Source: Raphanus sativus (lineage: Eukaryota > Streptophyta > Magnoliopsida > Brassicales > Brassicaceae). From it: a stretch of 64,000 nt of DNA. The translations under genes were made by a program, and so were the position numbers. The stretch spans positions 18,685,792-18,749,791 of the forward strand of contig NC_079511.1 of the NCBI RefSeq assembly GCF_000801105.2, written 5' to 3'. The notes beneath the pieces were generated by a model. It did not search any database and had not been told where the DNA came from. It saw only the letters and a program-made list of their open reading frames with translations. Of this stretch, positions 58,964 to 64,000 are shown piece after piece. The stretch's first letter is position 1; every line of letters begins with the position of its first letter.

Positions 58964-60503
58964 TGATATACCATGAATTTCATCCATTTTTAGCCATGGT
59001 ACGTAAGAGTTTTCAATCATATTTACTTCGTTTTCAAAGTATTTTAGAGTATTTTCAGGCACAGGTACCTAATTGAAGAAAGCAATACTTTTGAGGCATT
59101 TTTAGAGTATTCTCACGAGTGAAGAATCGACCGATAGGGAAACATGCGAGATCGGACGATTAGATTCTTACAATCGATCGACAGAAATCGAAGAGTGTCG
59201 ATCGACATTAAGCCATTCGATGGATCACGATTAAGAAGATTTTCAAGTATCACAAGTGTGCTATTTTTACACAATTAGTCCCTGGCCGACGGTTAGGCTT
59301 TATATACTAGGGGTTTGTATCATTTTAGAGGCAGACTTGCCTAGAGACCTATTGGAGAAGAGAAGCAATTTGGCTACTTTAGGAGAAGAGTTAGAGTTGG
59401 AGAGATAGATCTGAGACTGCAAAACAGAGAAGATCTTGAACTCCCTTTTTTTTTTTTTTTTTTTTTTTTTTTGAATTATACAGAGGTATCCTGGCCCCAC
59501 AGAAGTGGTCCAGACTAGTCACGTGTTGCCACATGTCGGTCCTCTGTCCCTGGCGATGCCGAAATGTTAATTCCCCAGTGACCGGGATTCGAACCCAGGT
59601 GGCGGAACTCACAGCTGTGAACCCTTTACCAACTGAGCTAGAAAGCCCGGTTAATGAACTCCCTTTTTATCTTACTCATTACTCTTTGTGTTCCTTATTT
59701 CATATAAAGTTTTATTCAAACCATCATGATCTTGTCTCTCATGAATATGTATGAGTAAAACTAATTGTTAGATTTAGGTTTCTCATAAGGGTGAATCATG
59801 TGATGAGATTGTGATAATTGTTAGGGTGATTAAACTAGTTCTTTCACTTAGTTATTTTTAATACTAGATTTAGGATTGATCACCCTTAAATCTAGATCTT
59901 AGGTTTGAAGAGATAACCAATTGTATACTCTCCTTACCCTGAAACAAACTAAAGTGATCTAACTGACTAGACTCATGCGAAAGGTGGTCTAGATCATTAG
60001 AGAACGTGTTTAACCAAATCGATAATGCTTGCTAGAATTACCATCGATCGATACAACCATCGTTGTAGCGATCGATTGTATGAAAGGTGTATCGATCGAT
60101 TAGACAAAAGTCATATCGATCGACTCTTTTCCGAGATCAACAAACGACAGTTGAGATCCGGGATCTAGTAAAGGAGACCCTACTGGTCGTACCAATTGAT
60201 TGAGTTCAAAGGACTAAAGCCCTATTGTCGCTTTCAAACTGCATAAATTCATACCTAAGAAATACCTGAATCTAGCTATCCTCCTCATTTAGAAACAATC
60301 TTCACTTCAGTTACTGAACAACTCCCTTGTTCACATAAATATTTACTGCTTTAAATCATATAAAACCTTAAGTCTATCTTTATTTCTACTTAATTGAACC
60401 TTCAAGTAATCCAAGAGTCCTTGTGGATTTGATCCCTAAGTACTACATCTGAACCTCTTATTTGAGAGAGTAATTCACTTTTAGGGTAATTTGAGTGATA
60501 TCA
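58964..60503 (+). mobile_element. Athila LTR 2, carrying a SINE
   Basis: Starts TGATATACC after a polypurine tract (58950-58963) and ends GATATCA before a primer site, so it acts both as a 3' LTR of the left unit and a 5' LTR of the right. Minus the SINE and its duplication it is about 1322 bp and a few percent different from LTR1, with changes concentrated in the first 250 bp. Confidence 0.93.
59451..59654 (-). mobile_element. tRNA-derived SINE in Athila LTR 2
   Basis: Read on the minus strand it starts with a tRNA-like head: A-box TAGCTCAGTTGG (about 59642-59631) and B-box GGTTCGAATCCCG (about 59596-59584). About 110 bp of unrelated body and a poly(A) tail (plus-strand T tract to 59472) follow. 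The perfect 14-bp duplication TGAACTCCCTTTTT is at 59437-59450 and 59655-59668; LTR1 has it once near 37712. Length and structure fit Brassicaceae SINEs. Confidence 0.93.
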
Positions 60504-60507
60504 AATT

Positions 60508-60525
60508 TGGCGCCGTTGCCGGGGA
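60508..60525 (+). other. Athila primer-binding site 2
   Basis: TGGCGCCGTTGCCGGGGA after LTR2, showing that a second internal region follows the same LTR. Confidence 0.9.
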
Positions 60526-60619
60526 CTCTTTCTTATTACTTTTAGATTTAATTTATAATATAGCATAGATTTTGTTACTATTGCTAATTTTTCTATTCTT
60601 TTGTTTTACAACACAAAGG

Positions 60620-62370
60620 ATGGAGAATACAGATGTCGACCAAGCATCGATCGACACTGAACAATATCAATCGAGCGACGCAGATACAGAGGAATCGATC
60701 GTTTCATCTGAAACTTTATCGATCGATACCACCCAGCCGGAAGCAGGTAAGTACCCTCTTACCGATGCTGTTAATGAGAAAGTAGTCCAAACTGAACCAA
60801 TAGGTCAATCAAGCAACATTTCTAGCCAAATTAATGAAAAACAGGGGATTGAAATCCCTGTTAAGTCAAACTCTACCTTAAACATAGGTAAAGAAATTAA
60901 ATTGCCCTTGCAAGACTACTTAAACCCCGATAGGACCTATTCCAATAGGTCCGCTATCAGAATACCTGACAATGTCACCTCGAAAACCAAGTTTAATGTT
61001 TTATAATATGATGCGTCGAAACCCTTTTAAAGGATCTTCTCTAGAACATCCACAAGACCACATCGAGGTTCTAGAGGAATTAATTCCAGACGAGTATATT
61101 CGTTGCAGACTTTTTCCATTTTCACTAGAAGGGGGAGCCTTAAGATGGCTAAACTGTCTACCAAAAGGATCCCTCACTAGCTGGAAAGAGATTAGAAATG
61201 CTTTCCTTAAGCAATTCTTCGACGATACTTGTTACTGGGAAGTAAGGAGGCGAATCTCTACCTTCCGTCAAAATCCTCAGGAATCATTCAAAAACGCATG
61301 GGGAAGATTCAAGAGTTACGAACTCGAATGCCCCCACCATGGTTATCCAGAACCACAATTTCTTAAGATCTTTTACAAAGGTGTTATTCCGAGCTATAAG
61401 ACAACGCTTGATACAGCAAGCGAAGGGAATTTCGTTACAAGAAATCCTATGGAAGCAAGACGCCTAATCGAAAACATGGCAAGAGGAAGATCCTATGAAG
61501 AAATGGATGAAGAAAAAGAAAAAGAAAAAGCTATAATCTCAATAGAAAATACTGAGTTAGCTGAAATAAAAAATTCCATAAATTCGCTTCATTCTCTTTT
61601 GACAGATCAAAATCCACCTAATCTGTGCCAGTACTTCAATAAAACCCCACCATTTCATATGATGAGCTCGACTTTATAGAAGAATTAGATACCACTAATC
61701 CTCAATCTGTGTTTAACGTCGACAGCTTTACACGAGACTATGAAATCTGTATACAGTCTCGTACTGGGAGAGAAAAGTACAATCTAAAACAAGCTCTTAC
61801 AGGAAACCGTAAAATGAAATCCGAGTTCAATGGAAAGTAAATAGTGTTTACGGTGAGCTAAATCAGAAGATGGATTCTTTAATTGAACACCTACGGGGAT
61901 TGGAGGACAAAATTGCTAACATTGCAACTACTCTAAAAAGAGAGACAGGCCGTCTTCCTGGAAGGACCGATGCTAACCCAGAGCAAAACGCCAGGCATAT
62001 GCCGTGATGTTGCGAAGCGGAAAACGCCTTGAAACTAATGCCAGAGAAGACGCCAGCAATAAAAAATTCATTGATAATGCAGGAAAGAGCAATTCCAACC
62101 CCATAGAGCTTCTTGACAATGACTCCGACTCAGGAACATCAGAACAAAGGAAAAACTCTTCAAATAAAAAGAATCAAGGGGAAACTATAGACTTAGACAA
62201 AGAGAATCCCGATGCCGAAATAGAAGCCGAACATCTGGACGAACCAAATGTCGATCGATCGTCTGTGAAGGAAAACGTTCGACCGTCTGGGACCACCAGC
62301 GATAGCAATACGCAATCTACCGTGACTGAAAGAGTCTATAGAACTCCTCCCCCATTTCCTCCAAACAAAC
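60620..62370 (+). pseudogene. Second Athila gag, truncated by an inserted LTR
   Basis: ATG at 60620 (MENTDVDQASIDTEQYQ). The core is more intact than in the first copy: 60972-61679 reads YNMMRRNPFKGSSLEHPQDH, ALRWLNCLPKGSLTSWKEI and AWGRFKSYELECPHHGYPEP, ending with MARGRSYEEMDEEKEKEK. A frame change at about 61000 and a TAG near 61677 break it. The linker continues to 62370 (RTPPPFPPNK), where the LTR at 62371 interrupts. It provides the uninterrupted reference for the 11-kb insertion in the first gag. Confidence 0.9.
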
Positions 62371-63810
62371 TGATATACTATGGATTTTACCTATTTTTAC
62401 CCATGATATATAAGTGTTTTATATACTATTTATTATGTATTGGAGTCTATTTAGAGTATTTATAGGTTCAGGGACGATTTGGAAATATAAGGTGATTTTG
62501 GTGTCTTTTGGAGTCTTTCGCAGTGCAGATCTGCACAGACGCTTCAGATGTTTAGCTCTCGATGGAGACCTTTCCATCGTTGGATTTAGCCCATCCTTGG
62601 ACACAAGATATAGCTTTGAGTTAGCTTTCCAATGCCACTGGTTTGAGGTCAATCAAATGGTTAGATCAGAAGTTATGCCCATTTTACTGAAGAGTGGTCA
62701 GTCTGCTTCGCGAGAGGAAGCTGTCGAGAAAAGGATTGTATGTCGATCGATGCAGCACACTGCATGTCGATCGACAGGGACACCAGAATGTGGGCTGAGT
62801 ATATTTTATGACCAATTGAAGCCCAGAATTAACCACAAATTACCCTTATGCCCTTGGTTGACCAGAAACCCTATTTTACTGTTTTCTAAGCCATTGTTGG
62901 CTGCTATGCTTCATACTATTCTCGAGAGAGAGAAAGATTAGGATTAGAGAGAGAGATCTGAGCACCTTGAGAGAGGGAAGATCTTGAACTCCCTTGTTTC
63001 TTTACTTTGTTCTTCTCTTATTAATTTTATTGCAGTATTATTCAGACCATCATAATGTATCTTATGAATATGTTTGAGTAGTCTCATTGTTAGATTTAGG
63101 TTTCTCACAAGGTTGAGTCATGTATTGAAAATAAACTATTGTTAGATATAGTTCTTCATCTAGTTGTTCTTAATACTTTGTTTGGGATTAGTCATCCTTG
63201 ACCTAGATCTTAGGATTAATTTGGATAAGTGAGAACTTAACAGTTTCCTGAAAACTAAACTAGTGTGTTCTAATCTGACTGAGAACAAACGAGAGTTTTT
63301 CCTAGTTAGATTAGAGAATCCATCAAACCTGATCTTAAGGCTCGCTGGGAGCAATATCGATCGACGCAACTAGGGTTGTATCGGTTGATATTGTGAAAGG
63401 TGCATCGATCGATGTTCCATTGAATTATCGATCGACACTTTCTTATGATCATCGAACGAGAGTTGATCACCCGAGATCCAAGCGTAGTTAATCATTTGAT
63501 TAAACTAAAAGTTTGAGTTCAGAACTATGAATACTAAAAACCCTAATTAACTTGCAAACTTGTCACACCTGAGATAATACCTAAATCTAGCTACCTTTCC
63601 TTCTGTTAACAACCTCAAATCAAATCAATCGAGAAACTGCCTTGCTCACCATATAATTTACTATTTAAGACATATTTATCCAGCTTTATTTTAATACTAT
63701 TTAATCTATTGTGTAATCCTTGAGTCTCTGTGGATTCGATCCCTAAGTATTACAATTGAACCTCTTATTTGAGAGAGTAATTCACTCCTTAGGGTAATTT
63801 GAGTGAATCA
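62371..63810 (+). mobile_element. LTR of a related, distinct Athila family
   Basis: Begins TGATATACTATGG inside the second gag and ends GAGTGAATCA. It resembles LTR1/2 in its last ~500 bp (GATTCGATCCCTAAGTA, CTTATTTGAGAGAGTAATTC) but differs over most of its first 700 bp. It contains TCGATCGA near 62742, 62770, 63358, 63405 and 63428. Its partner LTR and target duplication lie beyond the window. Confidence 0.9.
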
Positions 63811-63813
63811 AAT

Positions 63814-64000
63814 TTGGCGCTGTTGCCGGGGACTCATTCTTATTACCAGTAGATTAAATTTATAATATAGTCTAGATTTTACATTCTGTTGCTTAAAAGT
63901 TTTTCACCTTCCTACTCACAAAGGTACTTAGGAGAAGAACACAAGTCTCGGCCAGACAATCGATCGGCGAAGATATGAGCATATCGAGCGACGTATCGAC
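63814..64000 (+). mobile_element. Internal start of the third Athila element
   Basis: Primer-binding site TGGCGCTGTTGCCGGGGA (one mismatch to the others), then untranslated leader and the first part of a gag-like region with CGATCGGCGAAGATATG and CGAGCGACG motifs, cut by the window end. Confidence 0.85.

Noticed and set aside
59580..59645. tRNA gene on the minus strand
   Set aside because: A and B boxes are present, but the head is fused to a SINE body with a poly(A) tail and target duplication. It is a SINE head, not a tRNA gene.

Overview
This window looks like nuclear DNA of a Brassicaceae plant other than Arabidopsis thaliana. It is AT-rich and dominated by transposable elements. Two intact intron-bearing host genes, DHAR3 (14001-15407, minus) and a secreted GH5 glycosidase (15987-18700, minus), lie beside a broken ORC3 (20379-about 22650, minus). 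From memory, this order matches the Arabidopsis chromosome 5 neighbourhood At5g16690 (ORC3), At5g16700 (GH5) and At5g16710 (DHAR3), so 14-22.6 kb is probably the ancestral genic island.

Region 1 (1-9591) and region 3 (22338-27075) are two copies of one segment. Each holds ORC3 exons, a rearranged and deleted SBDS fragment and a long AT-rich tail with a Helitron-type 3' end. The left copy gained two later insertions that the right copy lacks: a 1.9-kb Helitron (1783-3707) and a 5'-truncated LINE (4286-7478). The right copy therefore gives empty sites that define both insertions almost to the base. Position 1 is already inside the duplicated ORC3 exon, so the tandem duplication probably continues leftward out of the window.

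Region 2 (9592-22337) starts with a Helitron-like 5' terminus and a decayed hAT transposon (10179-13791). The genic island follows, carrying a PIF/Harbinger-type MITE with a second MITE nested in it, and a hAT-type MITE inserted in the last codons of ORC3. ORC3 also has a 1-nt frameshift, a 28-nt insertion and an in-frame stop.

Region 4 (27076-37236) is AT-rich spacer with gene debris. It contains a mitochondrial EF-Tu 5' pseudogene, a second truncated LINE, a fragment of an RPA1-like gene, a minus-oriented Helitron terminus and one unrecognised small ORF.

Region 5 (37237-64000) is nested LTR retrotransposons. An Athila-type Gypsy element has LTR1 (37237-38556), a gag interrupted by an 11-kb insertion, pol, an ATHILA ORF1-like gene and LTR2 (58964-60503). 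LTR2 is followed by a second internal region with its own primer site and gag, giving an LTR-internal-LTR-internal tandem. That second gag is cut by the LTR of a related but different Athila family (62371-63810). The 11-kb insertion contains a complete Copia/Sirevirus-like element (39762-49291, 5-bp target duplication) with gag, pol and a third env-position ORF. Its 3' LTR carries a 678-bp hAT MITE. A tRNA-derived SINE sits in Athila LTR2. All retroelement ORFs carry stops or frameshifts, so none looks autonomous as read. The Athila sequences share a recurring TCGATCGA palindrome in LTRs, coding and untranslated regions, which I consider the least explained signal here.
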